Below, one piece after another: positions 24,301 to 32,100 of a DNA stretch of 64,000 bases. Position 1 is the stretch's first letter, and every line of letters begins with the position of its first letter. This stretch comes from Sarcocystis neurona (taxonomy: Eukaryota > Apicomplexa > Conoidasida > Eucoccidiorida > Sarcocystidae): NCBI GenBank assembly GCA_000727475.1, contig KL647304.1:1737217-1801216 (forward strand). The letters are read 5' to 3'. The position numbers and the translations under genes were made by a program. A model generated the notes under the pieces. The model saw nothing but the letters and a program-made list of their open reading frames with translations. It was not told the DNA's origin and made no database searches.

Positions 24301-27300
24301 GTTCCGTCTTTTCTTCCCTTTTTTTTTCAAGGTGGACGTCTACCTCCGTTTCTCTGTGTGTCTGGTGTGTTGTATTACTGCAGCACATACGTTTCTTTAT
24401 TTTCCTTTTTCTTCCGTTGCTGTGTTCTGTTTTTTTTCTCCTTTCCTCCCAACAGGCCGCCGTTATTATGACAGGAGCCATCGCACTCTTCGAAAATTCT
24501 TTTATGAACATCGTATCGATCACTTTTACTTCGTTAATTCTTTCTGAGCTGCTTAACGTCGCCTCAGAAATACAGACCTGGTAAGACTCTCCCTTCTTTT
24601 TCCTTTCCCTCTTTCTTTCTCTTCTTCGTTTTCTTCATCTCTGTGTCGCCTTTGTGTCAATTCTCTTTTTCTTCTTCGGAGTCTCCTTCTCTCATCCGAA
24701 AGGGTTTTCTTCATCGTCTTCTTGGCGTCTCATTCTTTTTCTTTCTCATCTGTGTTGGCCACTTTTCTTCTCCCTTCTTGTGTTTCTCTCTTCCTTCAGG
24801 AAAAGACACCCCCCCCCCCAAACACACGTGCGAAGATTCTTTTTTCTCTTTTTCTCTTCTGCCTGCGCAGAAATGTCTTCTCCTCCCGTCTTTTTCTCTT
24901 CCTTGCTGTCTGCTTCTTTTCGAAGGCTGCGGCGCTTCACGTCTCAGTCTGCATTTTTTTCTTCGCCTCTCCTTTCTTTTTCTACATCCTTCCTTTCTGT
25001 TCTTGACTTCTTTTCTGCTTCAAAAAAGTCTCTTACTCGACCTTCTCCATCGCATGCATCAAAGGAGCTTCTCTGCCTCTCTCTTTCTGGACTTACGCGG
25101 AAAACTTCTCATTTTCCTACAAAGGACATAAATGTATGCACCTGTCCCTCTCTGTACCTACATATATGTAATACGTTGATTTACTATTACATATATCTTT
25201 CTTCTGTACACACACACACACACAAATACTCTTTCTTCATCGATTAGGTACGAACGTGCATACCTATCGTCTTTCTCTCTTTTTCTAATATACACATGTG
25301 TGTAGCTGTTATCCCAGCTGCTGTCCGCGTACGGTGAGTCATTTTCTCTGCACGCGTATATAAACATCTGTATTTTTTTCATTTTCCACATGTTTACATA
25401 AGTATTGACGTCTTATCTATCTGTATGTAGGTCAAAGCGTATCTGCCGAGGTGCGCGCTGTTGAATCTACAGGTGTCCCGCGACCTGTCCAGGTCGACGT
25501 CTTGCTACTGTCTCTCCTGCTGCTGCCGCTGTCTTGCTGCTGCTGGTCCTGCTGCTGCTGCTGGTGCTGGTGCTAGTGCCTCCTGCTGCTGCTGCTGTCT
25601 TGCTGCTGCTGGTCCTGCTGCTGCTGCTGGTGCTGGTGCTAGTGCCTCCTGCTGCTGCTGCTGTCTTGCTGCTGCTGGTGGTTCTGCTGCTGGTGCTGCT
25701 GCTGGTGCTGCTGCTGCTGCATCTCTGCTGCCGCTGTTGCAGACGACGGTTTTGCTGCTTCTGTGCTGCTGTTGTCCCGTGCCGCTTGTTGCTGCTGTCG
25801 GTGATGCTGGTGCTACACGATTTGAGCCGCCCCTTTCCTCTTCTGTTGCTGTTGTCTTCTTGCTGCTGCTACGCGATGCAGCTGCTCCTTTCCGGTTCTC
25901 CTGTTGCGGCTGCTGTGCCCTTTTGTGCTGCTTCGTAAATTCACGCGCTGCTCGACTTCTTTGTTGCTGCTGCTGCGGTGATGGACGCAGGCATCCGTTG
26001 ATGATAGCATCGGAGATTTGTACGGTTATTATTTACATTTTCTCAATGTTTATTTTACGCAGCTACTTCGACGTGACGGTACGTCTGCCAACATTCCGCT
26101 TCCTGCTGCTGCCGTCCTGCCACTGCTGCGCGCGCCAACGTCTTCCAGACGTTGCTGCTGTTGCTGCTGCGATTGCTGCTGCTCCTGCTGCTGTTGCTGC
26201 TGCTCCTGCCAAGGACCAAGATGGTGCAGATACTGCCGCAGCTGCTACCGCTGCTGCTGGTGGCGCGGTGTACGTCGCGAGGCGGTGTTTCTGCGCTGCT
26301 GCTGCTGCTGCTCGTGGTTCTGTGGAAGGTGCATGTGTATAGCGGCACGTGGTGGCAGTGCTGCTGCTGCTACAAGGCGGCCCCACGTCTCCCCCCTTTT
26401 CGTCTGAGGAAGTGGTAGAATTACTGGGGCTGCTATTTTGCGTTGCTCGTTTTCCTGCGTGTCCTCAGACGCTGCTTCTTATGCTGCTTCTTCTTCGCTC
26501 CCTTTTCTTCTCTTTCGCTTCCTTTTTCTCCTGCTCCGCTTTTTTCTTCTTTTTCCTCATCATCCTCTGCGTCGTCTTTTCTTCCGCCTGCATTTCCTTG
26601 TGTGACCTGCTGCAGGACCTCCTGCTGCTACTGCCCTCTTTAGGCGTCTTGTTATTTTCTTACGCCTCCGTACATATATATATATATATGCGTCGTACAT
26701 CTCGCTCCCTGTACATAAAGAGATATATATATATATGTAGGTATGCGCGTGCGTACGTCTCACTCCATGTCCACAGATATATATATATATATATATACGT
26801 ATATCTCCGTAGTAGTACATCTCGCTCCAAGAATATATATATATATATGGATATATATGTATGTTTATATGTATGTACGTGTATATTCCTTCTCTCTCTT
26901 TCCCTCTCTATATATGGATATATATGTATGTTTATATGTATGTACGTGTATATTCCTTCTCTCTCTTTCCCTCTCTATATATGGATATATATGTATGTTT
27001 ATATGTATGTACGTGTATATTCCTTCTCTCTCTTTCCCTCTCTATAATATGTATATATCAATGTTTATATTTTTTTCTTGTGTGTAGTCGTACACACACA
27101 TACGCACACATTTATATGTATATACGTAGATAGGTATTTATAGAGCATTTATGCGCATACATATAAATAAATGTGTATGTGTGTATTTTTGCGGGGAAGT
27201 TGTCAACTTTTCCTTGAGAATGTGTGCTTTAATAAATATAGGAAGATGGAGGTGCAGCCGTTTACACGCGGTTGGCCTGCGTTTGCTTCTGCAACTTTTC

Positions 27301-28623
27301 GCGGAGAACAAAAAGAGAAGAAGACGCGTCCTCCCCATCCGTGCCATTCTGCTGTCACGCGTCTCCCTGTCACCCAATTTTCCTCGAAGCGTATCTTCCA
27401 ATACTGCCCACACACATATATATGTACATGTATTTCTTCCCACCTACATATATATATACTTATTCTCGTTTTTCGTAAACTATGTGAAGGTACTTTGAAA
27501 TCGCTTCTCGTATAAATATATACTTGTGTTTATATCTACGTATACATATGTGTCGTTGTCTATTCATGCGTCAACCTCTACCATACACATTTACACATAT
27601 GTGTGTGTATATATATGTATATCTGTGTATATCTGTATGTATAAAAATTCATGTATTTTGAGCCTCTGCTAAGTGTGTATGTATGTAGAATATGCATATA
27701 TACATATATATGTGGATGGGTGTACACCGGTCTTCCTCTTTCTCTATATACGTGGATGCACACCTGTTTTTCTCTTCCTCTTTTTTTGTCTCTCATCAAT
27801 GTATTCACGCATACGCCTCTCCCGTAAACATTTAAGAATGTGCGGTTATATGTACGTACGTATCCCTTTTTTTTTCTGTGTGTGTCTCTCTCTGTGTATG
27901 TATGGTTGAACTTCTACTATACGTATATGTGGGGTTGCACTACATACATTTCTCCTTTCTTTCTCTTTCTCTATATGTGTGTACGCCGTTCTGTATCTGG
28001 TCGCATGTCTGTGGTCGAATATCTTTCTGTTTCTCTTTTTTCACCGTTTCTCTCCGTGTGTGTACTTCTATGGGGGGAGGCGCTTCTCTTCTTCATTTGC
28101 TCACGTGTCTACATGTGTGTATATATGAGGCCGGGGTCTCAAACGGTGGCGCGCATGTATGAGCGTAAATAAATGTATTGAAATGTATGAGCTACTTCTG
28201 TCTTTATATTCTCCACTTGCTGCCGCCGTGCGAGTGGCTGGACGCGGCTGCTAAGTGACAAAAAGAGAGGTGTCTTCTCTCGCGGGTGTTACTGCCTGCT
28301 ACGCTCGTCGTTTTTTCTACAAGAGCGCCTGTTTTTTGAGGTGTACATACACCTCACGTGCGAGTGAATAATTCGGAGCGGCCCCTCGGCAAGAAATCGT
28401 CATTTGTTAGAAGAAGTGGCCGAGTCTGGCGATAGGGGTGTGCGTGTGTGTGTGAGTATATGTGTGTTGCTTTGCATGCGCGCATGGGCAGTTCATAATG
28501 ACGTTCACGTTCTGGGCGAAGGTGACGGCGGTGACCCTCGTTTCTTGGCTCCCCATACAAATATTCAAAATTTTGAAGAAAGTCTTTCAGCCTCCCCAAT
28601 ATGCGAAGCTAGCTGACATGTGA
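408..28623 (+). CDS. NEO1: P4-type ATPase (phospholipid flippase), Neo1/ATP9 class, 13 exons, 5' end outside window
   Basis: Thirteen exons joined by eye give about 1047 residues that follow the animal ATP9 / yeast Neo1 proteins without a missing block: end of actuator domain, M3-M4, P-domain with [10 protein letters not shown]-domain with SPDEVALV and [24 protein letters not shown], then M5-M10 and the stop. Exons are 408-590, 3056-3334, 3806-4801, 6879-6983, 9069-9191, 11864-12136, 14974-15141, 17845-18102, 20171-20401, 22430-22612, 24456-24580, 25991-26078 and 28492-28623; phases agree at every junction. P4-ATPases move phospholipids to the cytosolic leaflet; Neo1/ATP9 members work in endosome/Golgi membranes, usually without a CDC50 partner (family knowledge). 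TM1-2 and the DGET motif must lie upstream of the window. The class assignment rests on exons 2, 6 and 9-13, which match ATP9 better than other P4 classes. Large low-complexity inserts are present in exons 1 and 3. Confidence 0.95.
765..778. repeat. 14-bp palindrome GGTGTACGTACACC, copy 1
   Basis: Perfect self-complementary 14-mer, extendable to 16 bp (A...T) at 764-779. Further copies lie in the same intron, at 50909-50922 and at 53503-53841. Function is unknown; a dimeric protein-binding site is one possibility. Confidence 0.85.
1567..1958. repeat. Palindrome copies 2-4 (1567-1580, 1773-1786, 1945-1958)
   Basis: Three copies of (A/G)GTGTACGTACACC. Upstream flanks are T-rich and the downstream flank contains CAG within four bases in two of the three, so each resembles a pyrimidine tract plus 3' splice site. 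Confidence 0.85.
2333..3053. repeat. Palindrome copies 5-7 (2333-2346 variant, 2821-2834, 3040-3053)
   Basis: Copy 5 has TTTACG in place of TGTACG. Copies 6 and 7 are perfect. Copy 7 touches the functional acceptor of flippase exon 2. Confidence 0.85.
3056..3334 (+). CDS. NEO1: Flippase exon 2 (M3-M4, PVSL motif)
   Basis: Starts [19 protein letters not shown], matching the ATP9 RSVMN...KIGLFDLE stretch, then two hydrophobic helices. M4 carries IIPVSLQVN where most P4-ATPases have PISL. The acceptor AG (3054-3055) directly abuts a GGTGTACGTACACC palindrome. The donor is GTCAGT at 3335, a non-consensus base at +3. Confidence 0.93.
3335..3805 (+). repeat. CTG/pyrimidine-rich short intron (flippase intron 2)
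   Basis: A 471-bp intron, GTCAGT...TTTAG, almost entirely CTG and CT-rich from 3385 onward. Long Leu/Cys/Ser reading frames here are repeat artefacts. Confidence 0.8.
3806..4801 (+). CDS. NEO1: Flippase exon 3 (phosphorylation site plus long low-complexity insert)
   Basis: Opens [19 protein letters not shown] with the catalytic Asp codon at 3863-3865, followed by [15 protein letters not shown]. About 250 residues of Gln-, Glu-, Ser-, Arg- and Ala-rich sequence follow. The exon closes with [11 protein letters not shown], a conserved P4 block normally only a short distance further on. The length of 996 bases is a multiple of three and the frame is open throughout, so the insert is probably translated. 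Donor GTAATT. Confidence 0.92.
4802..6878 (+). other. Flippase intron 3
   Basis: Pyrimidine-rich for the first 600 bp, then unique sequence to about 5700 including a perfect hairpin at 5528-5558. TA/TG microsatellites with scattered unique pieces follow to 6830. Exons 3 and 4 join directly in the family alignment, so no coding exon is expected. Confidence 0.8.
5528..5558. other. Perfect 12-bp hairpin in intron 3
   Basis: AATAAAACAGCA (5528-5539) and TGCTGTTTTATT (5547-5558) are exact reverse complements around a 7-base loop. Both arms are A/T-rich but not simple repeat. Confidence 0.8.
6879..6983 (+). CDS. NEO1: Flippase exon 4 (N-domain SPDEVALV)
   Basis: Encodes 35 residues, [19 protein letters not shown] and on to [15 protein letters not shown] is the nucleotide-binding domain signature of P4-ATPases. 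A TAG acceptor at 6876-6878 and GTAAAA donor at 6984 keep phase 0 on both sides. Confidence 0.92.
7003..7565 (+). repeat. CAG-rich block at 5' end of flippase intron 4
   Basis: Interrupted (CAG)n/(CAA) begins about 20 bases after the exon 4 donor and runs about 560 bp. It gives Ala/Ser/Thr-rich plus-strand frames and Leu/Cys-rich minus-strand shadows. The same intron ends in a CTG-rich block. Confidence 0.9.
7566..8457 (+). repeat. TA/TG microsatellite and AT-rich sequence in intron 4
   Basis: Degenerate tatata/tgtata repeats with short unique interruptions. No coding signal was recognised; the Tyr/Ile-rich frames are artefacts of the repeat. Confidence 0.75.
8458..9066 (+). repeat. CTG-rich block at 3' end of flippase intron 4
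   Basis: About 600 bp of interrupted (CTG)n, ending at the exon 5 acceptor (GTTGCAG at 9062-9068). In RNA it is complementary in bulk to the CAG block at 7003-7565. Confidence 0.9.
9069..9191 (+). CDS. NEO1: Flippase exon 5 (N-domain, [11 protein letters not shown])
   Basis: Encodes 41 residues including [18 protein letters not shown] and ending IVFYVK. The Lys starts the conserved KGA ATP-contact motif completed by exon 6. The donor reads AAG|GCATGG, so the next intron would be GC-AG. The upstream intron ends in a long CTG-rich block. Confidence 0.9.
10245..10575. repeat. 15-bp tandem array, unit TATAACATCTACGTA
   Basis: About twenty units of TATAACAT(C/A)TACGTA with C/A and length variants, in the middle of intron 5. 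Confidence 0.88.
10577..10860. other. Unique AT-rich island between microsatellites
   Basis: Roughly 280 bp of non-repetitive sequence containing a 73-codon plus-strand frame (10581-10802). I do not recognise the product. It could be an organelle-derived insert or simply the unrepeated part of the intron. Confidence 0.4.
11864..12136 (+). CDS. NEO1: Flippase exon 6 (KGAEAVM to LTGVEDKLQ)
   Basis: Begins GAEAVM directly after a CAG acceptor and runs through [15 protein letters not shown] to [13 protein letters not shown]. These are the ATP9 landmarks GADVVM, AREGLRVLVVA and LTGVEDQLQ. Ninety-one codons; donor GTGAGC. The long minus-strand reading frame over this exon is a shadow. Confidence 0.93.
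13221..13880. repeat. Purine-rich minisatellite, about 20-bp units
   Basis: Degenerate repeats of GACAGGAAGAGCAGAAGAAT and GAAGACGATTGATAGGAAGA. The plus strand is almost all purine, and minus-strand Ser/Leu/Phe frames are its shadows. Confidence 0.85.
14375..14745 (+). repeat. CTG-rich block upstream of exon 7 acceptor
   Basis: Interrupted (CTG)n and (GTTGCTACTCCT)-type repeats, about 230 bp before the exon 7 acceptor. Confidence 0.85.
14974..15141 (+). CDS. NEO1: Flippase exon 7 (MLTGDK hinge)
   Basis: Encodes [20 protein letters not shown] followed by [11 protein letters not shown] and ending DRTPSQ. This is the P-domain segment with the TGDK motif. The acceptor is a pyrimidine-rich CAG and the donor is GTAAGA. 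A frameshifted copy of its 3' half lies about 100 bp downstream at 15243-15332. Confidence 0.94.
15243..15332 (+). pseudogene. Decayed partial duplicate of flippase exon 7
   Basis: Closely resembles 15061-15144 (GTCGCAGTTTCTGCGGGGCT against GTCGGAGTTTCTGCGGGGCT), including the position of the donor (CGCAGGTAAG against GCCGGTATTA). A two-base insertion (CAACGCATGCG for CAACATGCG) breaks the frame and no acceptor precedes it, so it is not a usable exon. Confidence 0.8.
15600..17330. repeat. Long TA/GATA/GAGA microsatellite field in intron 7
   Basis: About 1.7 kb of degenerate TAGATA, TATATG and GAGAGA repeats. It includes a roughly 120-bp tandem duplication: 15850-15968 and 15969-16073 share GGGTGTGTAGATATATAGAT and GGTATAGGTATACGGGTTTA. 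Confidence 0.85.
17746..17840 (+). repeat. CTG/GGTG repeat immediately before exon 8 acceptor
   Basis: CTGCTG and GGTGTTGGTGCTG repeats end at the CAG acceptors at 17842-17850. Confidence 0.8.
17845..18102 (+). CDS. NEO1: Flippase exon 8 (P-domain [11 protein letters not shown])
   Basis: Encodes EALERF...[10 protein letters not shown], then [17 protein letters not shown] and [16 protein letters not shown]. It contains the Mg-binding GDGxND motif of P-type ATPases. The start is 17845 or 17851, because two in-frame CAG acceptors are adjacent. Donor GTAGGA at 18103. Confidence 0.93.
18208..18440. repeat. Minisatellite, core GAAGACAGAAGGCAGAAACAC
   Basis: Six imperfect copies of GAAGACAGAAGGCAGAAACA followed by a variable TA/CA spacer (unit 35-60 bp), in intron 8. 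Confidence 0.85.
20171..20401 (+). CDS. NEO1: Flippase exon 9 (end of P-domain and M5)
   Basis: Starts [20 protein letters not shown], the canonical P4 sequence after the GDGGND loop. It continues [20 protein letters not shown] into membrane helix M5, ending [10 protein letters not shown]. Donor GTCAGA is the second GTC donor of this gene. The long frame reading on downstream is intronic pyrimidine tract. Confidence 0.93.
20402..21000 (+). repeat. Pyrimidine (TTC/CTT) tract in intron 9
   Basis: About 600 bp of mostly C/T, mainly TTCTTC and TCTTCC, starting right after the exon 9 donor. The 600-codon open frame across it is explained by the lack of stop codons in such sequence. Confidence 0.85.
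22430..22612 (+). CDS. NEO1: Flippase exon 10 (M6, ATP9-type PVFSLVLD)
   Basis: Encodes [31 protein letters not shown] and [13 protein letters not shown]. These match the ATP9/Neo1 signature [26 protein letters not shown] and KTFLIWVLISIYQ closely, and are the best evidence for the class. Acceptor TTCAG, donor GTAATC. Confidence 0.95.
22828..23212. repeat. 20-bp tandem array of GTGTACGTACA-type units
   Basis: About eighteen degenerate units of TAATGCGGTGTACGTACAG and variants in intron 10. Each unit holds most of the GGTGTACGTACACC palindrome. Several units alternate GTACGTACA with GCATACA. Confidence 0.9.
24456..24580 (+). CDS. NEO1: Flippase exon 11 (M7-M8)
   Basis: Encodes [20 protein letters not shown] and [21 protein letters not shown]. 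It ends two bases into a Trp codon completed by the G of exon 12, giving the ATP9 motif IQTWH. Acceptor AACAG, donor GTAAGA. Confidence 0.94.
24581..25110 (+). repeat. Pyrimidine-rich start of intron 11
   Basis: About 530 bp of T/C-rich sequence after the exon 11 donor. No coding similarity was seen. Confidence 0.7.
25505..25985 (+). repeat. CTG block with 66-bp higher-order repeat before exon 12
   Basis: Interrupted (CTG)n ending at the exon 12 acceptor. A 66-bp unit is repeated exactly: GTCTTGCTGCTGCTGGT starts at 25531, 25597 and (partial copy) 25663. Confidence 0.9.
25991..26078 (+). CDS. NEO1: Flippase exon 12 (M9)
   Basis: One base completes TGG (Trp), then [20 protein letters not shown] and on to SYFDVT. 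It aligns with ATP9 HWLMTVAELLSLACYI...FIDV. Acceptor CGCAG after a 480-bp CTG block; donor GTACGT at 26079. Confidence 0.92.
26095..26380 (+). repeat. CTG-rich block at start of intron 12
   Basis: Interrupted (CTG)n just after the exon 12 donor. A frame reading LWKV occurs here but is superseded by exon 13. Confidence 0.8.
26840..27043. repeat. 67-bp tandem repeat, three copies
   Basis: The GGATATATATGTATG landmark starts at 26849, 26916 and 26983. Each unit also has TTCCTTCTCTCTCTTTCCCT. The copies are nearly identical, which suggests recent expansion. Confidence 0.9.
28492..28623 (+). CDS. NEO1: Flippase exon 13 (M10 and C terminus, stop TGA)
   Basis: Encodes [40 protein letters not shown] and ADM, then TGA at 28621-28623. 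It matches the ATP9 C terminus [22 protein letters not shown]...PPSYSKL, so the 3' end of the gene is complete. It lies 2.4 kb from exon 12; acceptor GGGCAG. Confidence 0.95.
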   Translation, partial: FIMTFTFWAKVTAVTLVSWLPIQIFKILKKVFQPPQYAKLADM

Positions 28624-29160
28624 AAATATCGAAGAAGAAGAAGGAGGAAGAGGGGAACATATGGGAGCAGGAAGCGTCGGACAAGTGAAACACAAATGAG
28701 AGAAAAAGAAGACGGAACATCTATTAAGAAGAAGTAAAACGAAAGAGAAAAGGGAACGGAACGTGACGAAGAAAAAGCAGGAGGAAAAGGAAAAGAAGAA
28801 GAGACGGAGAAGGGCAGGAAGAAACTAAAAAACAAGAAAAAAAAGGAAAAAGAGAGAAAACAGAGGTCAAAAAAGAGAAAGGAAAGGGACAATCCGAGAG
28901 ACGACCACTACATAAAAGTGCGTATATTTTGTGTACGTATACATATATATGTGGAGTCTAGCAGAATACAGGTGACCGTGGTGAGTGTGGAAGCTGCTGC
29001 AGTAGCAGGAAGAAAAGAACGGCAAAAACAGAGAGCGGAAGAATAAAACGAAATGGTGCTGCTCAATCTCGGGAAGGAGTTTCGAACTCGTCCCGCGGAA
29101 AGTGCAGGGAAGAAGAAACTCAAGAAACAAAAAGAAAAACCAGAAACACAAAATACGGTG
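28624..29160 (+). repeat. Purine-rich tract directly 3' of the flippase stop
   Basis: About 500 bp of GA-rich sequence (AAGAAG, GGAAGAG) beginning within ten bases of the TGA. It probably overlaps the 3' untranslated region. No clear polyadenylation signal can be assigned. Confidence 0.7.
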
Positions 29161-32100
29161 CTGCCCGTTTTGACTGAAGAGTTTCAAAGTATCTAACCTG
29201 AAAAATGTAGCTCGCTCCTATTCCCGCCTTATACGAGTACATATATGTATATGTACGTATGTATATGTGTGTGTACGTATGTACATACACATGTATATAC
29301 ATATATATGTATATGAGTGCACAGATAAATATATGTATATGTATAAGGAGATTTTTGTGTAGGTGAATTCTCAGTTATCTTCATTTAAGATGCGTGTATA
29401 TGTACAGATGGGTTTCTGCTTTATTCAGGCGTTTCACTTGTCGCACTTCTATTTGTGCGTAGTCATGTATTTCCAACTGTATTTGTAAATACAAGTATTC
29501 TTTTATTATCTCTATAACGTTGGTGTCAAAGAAGGAAGATCACAAAAAGACGAACCCCACCAATGTAGGCGTTTCTTTTGCCTGCCATATCTCAAAGGCA
29601 GCTCAATACATCCATACTTGTATGTGTATATATACGTATATGTACGTGTATATATATGTATATATATGCATATATATATATAGAGAGAGAGAGATATGTG
29701 TTAACGTATGTATCCAGATTTCTCTATCTGGGTGTATCTCCGGTCAGCGCTACGCAGATGTTCACATATATATATATATTCATACATAGACTATGTATAT
29801 GCTTATACTATATATATATATATGTATGTGCATACATACATAGCTCCATATATATAGACTATACCTTTAATATATATATATATATATTTACATAAGGCAC
29901 CTATATGTATTGATGTACATATGTATGTATGGGTATTGTAGAGGACGTATATAACTGTATATCTATAAATATGTGCATGTTGTTGTACGCGTATCTTCAG
30001 ATACATATATATATGTATATAAATATACGCATTTGGCTAGGTGCATATGTGAATGTATATATATACATACGCGTAGGCGTAGATACGCCTCACTATCCAT
30101 ATTTTGGGGCCTGTATATATCTATATGTATATCTGTGTATTTATCTATATATATATTTATATGTGTGTATATCTGCCTTCGAGTGGGTGCGTGTGGTGTG
30201 CCTCAGAGTACTTGTGGACGCACACACCCTGGACCTACCTGAAATTATTATATATATATATATGTGTATTTGCGTAAAGGTGTATACTTTATGAATATAT
30301 CAGTGGTTGTGGAAGATTTGTAGGTGTAAACGCAGCACGAACATTCACGCCCGACGCGGCAAATCTTGAAGGCGTTTTGTGTGGTACGAAACAATCGCCT
30401 CGCTCTTTTAAAAATTTTGACGGCACAGTCATATACACGTTTGTCTGTGTGGATAGACTTGTATTTATAGCTAATTTATGACTGTCCTGTCAACACGCGG
30501 AATACACTTTTTTAATAGAATTGCGTCTATACACATCTAGATATTGATGTCTGTACGGGAGGACAGATGCAAGAACCTGCCTGTTTCTGTGTAGGAGTAG
30601 GTGTTGAGACTGAGGATTTGAGCAACGTGTGTGGCCCTCTGCGCCAGAGCCGCTGTCTCGTACAGAGGCAGGACAACACGCGTTCATACGAGGGGAGAGA
30701 TCTGCACATGTTTATATGTATGTGTGTGTGCATATATGTTTACGTCTCTCATGTGCAGAATTTTACAAAATTGTGCATACAACCACATAAAAATATGTAT
30801 AAATACACATATATATATATGTGTAGGTTTATTTAGATATATACGGCGATGTGGGCGTGTGTCGATTTGTATGGAGCGGGCGCATCTATGAAAAAATCGC
30901 TGTTTACACCAGCAGAAGCCTTTTCCACGCACACACACACTCGCAGACACAGACACAGACACACACACACACGCATGGGTCTACGTGCTGGTAAATGTGG
31001 GGGCGTGTGAAGACGCTTACGTGAAAATGACAACATGTGACAGACCTTCACACCTGCACAAATATGCGCGGAGAAGGTTAGTCAAGCTCACACCTGTTTC
31101 TCCTGCATGCTCCGGTACCTCGGAAGAACATACGTTAGGTGACTGATAGAAAATGGATCGACAAAAACGGTGTTGGCACTCTTCAAGCACGCAGACGACG
31201 TGTTAGTAGCAACACGTTAGGCGGCGCGGGAACACCGACGAGAATTTCGACATCCACACGATGTTGAAGCAACAAAAAGAGGCGTTGTTTGCTATTCATA
31301 CACAAGCGCGTGATTCGTAAACGCGCGCGCACGCAGCGACGACTATTATTCTCCGGCTCTTGGAGGGTGAAGAAGGAGGTGCTCCTTGGCAGGGCTGAAG
31401 AGGAATGAGGAGGTTCGGTGTGTTGCAGTACGAGGCGGGCACAGACACGTGCCCAGTATAACAGGAAAAAAAAATGTTTCTACGTGTATATGTCTGTGGG
31501 GGAATATGTCTGCGAAGTTGTGTTTTATAAAGTGCTGCAGAGAGTACCGGTAGCTCACAATTCTGGACGCTAGTATTATATGTTGATGCAGGCGTACACT
31601 TAGAGGCAAGTGCCGGAGTAGAAAATAATAGAAAATGGGGTACGTCATCCACGTGTCTCACGTCTAGATCTACAAAGAACTGTATGGTGTAGTGAACCTA
31701 GAACCCCTCCGTGTCCATACATGTATGTGATGTGTCTGCGCAGATTTACACACTATATACGCCCGCAAACAGAACACCCGCCTCTTCTCACACACAGCAA
31801 GCAGCAGGACCTGCTCCTATTCGCAACAGCAGGCAAGCGTGCAACGGCGCAGTCGTTTCTCTTCACCGCCCTTTTTCAGTCGACTTCCACCTGTTGCGTC
31901 AACCGAGATGTAGTTTTCTTTTCTTTGATGCGTCGAGGAGGCTCATACACAGGGTGCACTGAAGATAGCTCGACGGTGAATAATGCCAGAAAACACACCT
32001 GAGGCGGTAGTTGGGCTATACTAGTCCTTCTCAAAGGCGTAGTTTCCATATGAGGGGCTCTAACAGTGCCTGTAGCAGTTACACAATCATGACAAAGCGT

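Noticed and set aside
26282..26420. Plus-strand frame reading [13 protein letters not shown] as a possible last flippase exon
   Set aside because: No in-phase acceptor fits, and the exon at 28492-28623 matches the entire ATP9 C terminus with a stop codon.
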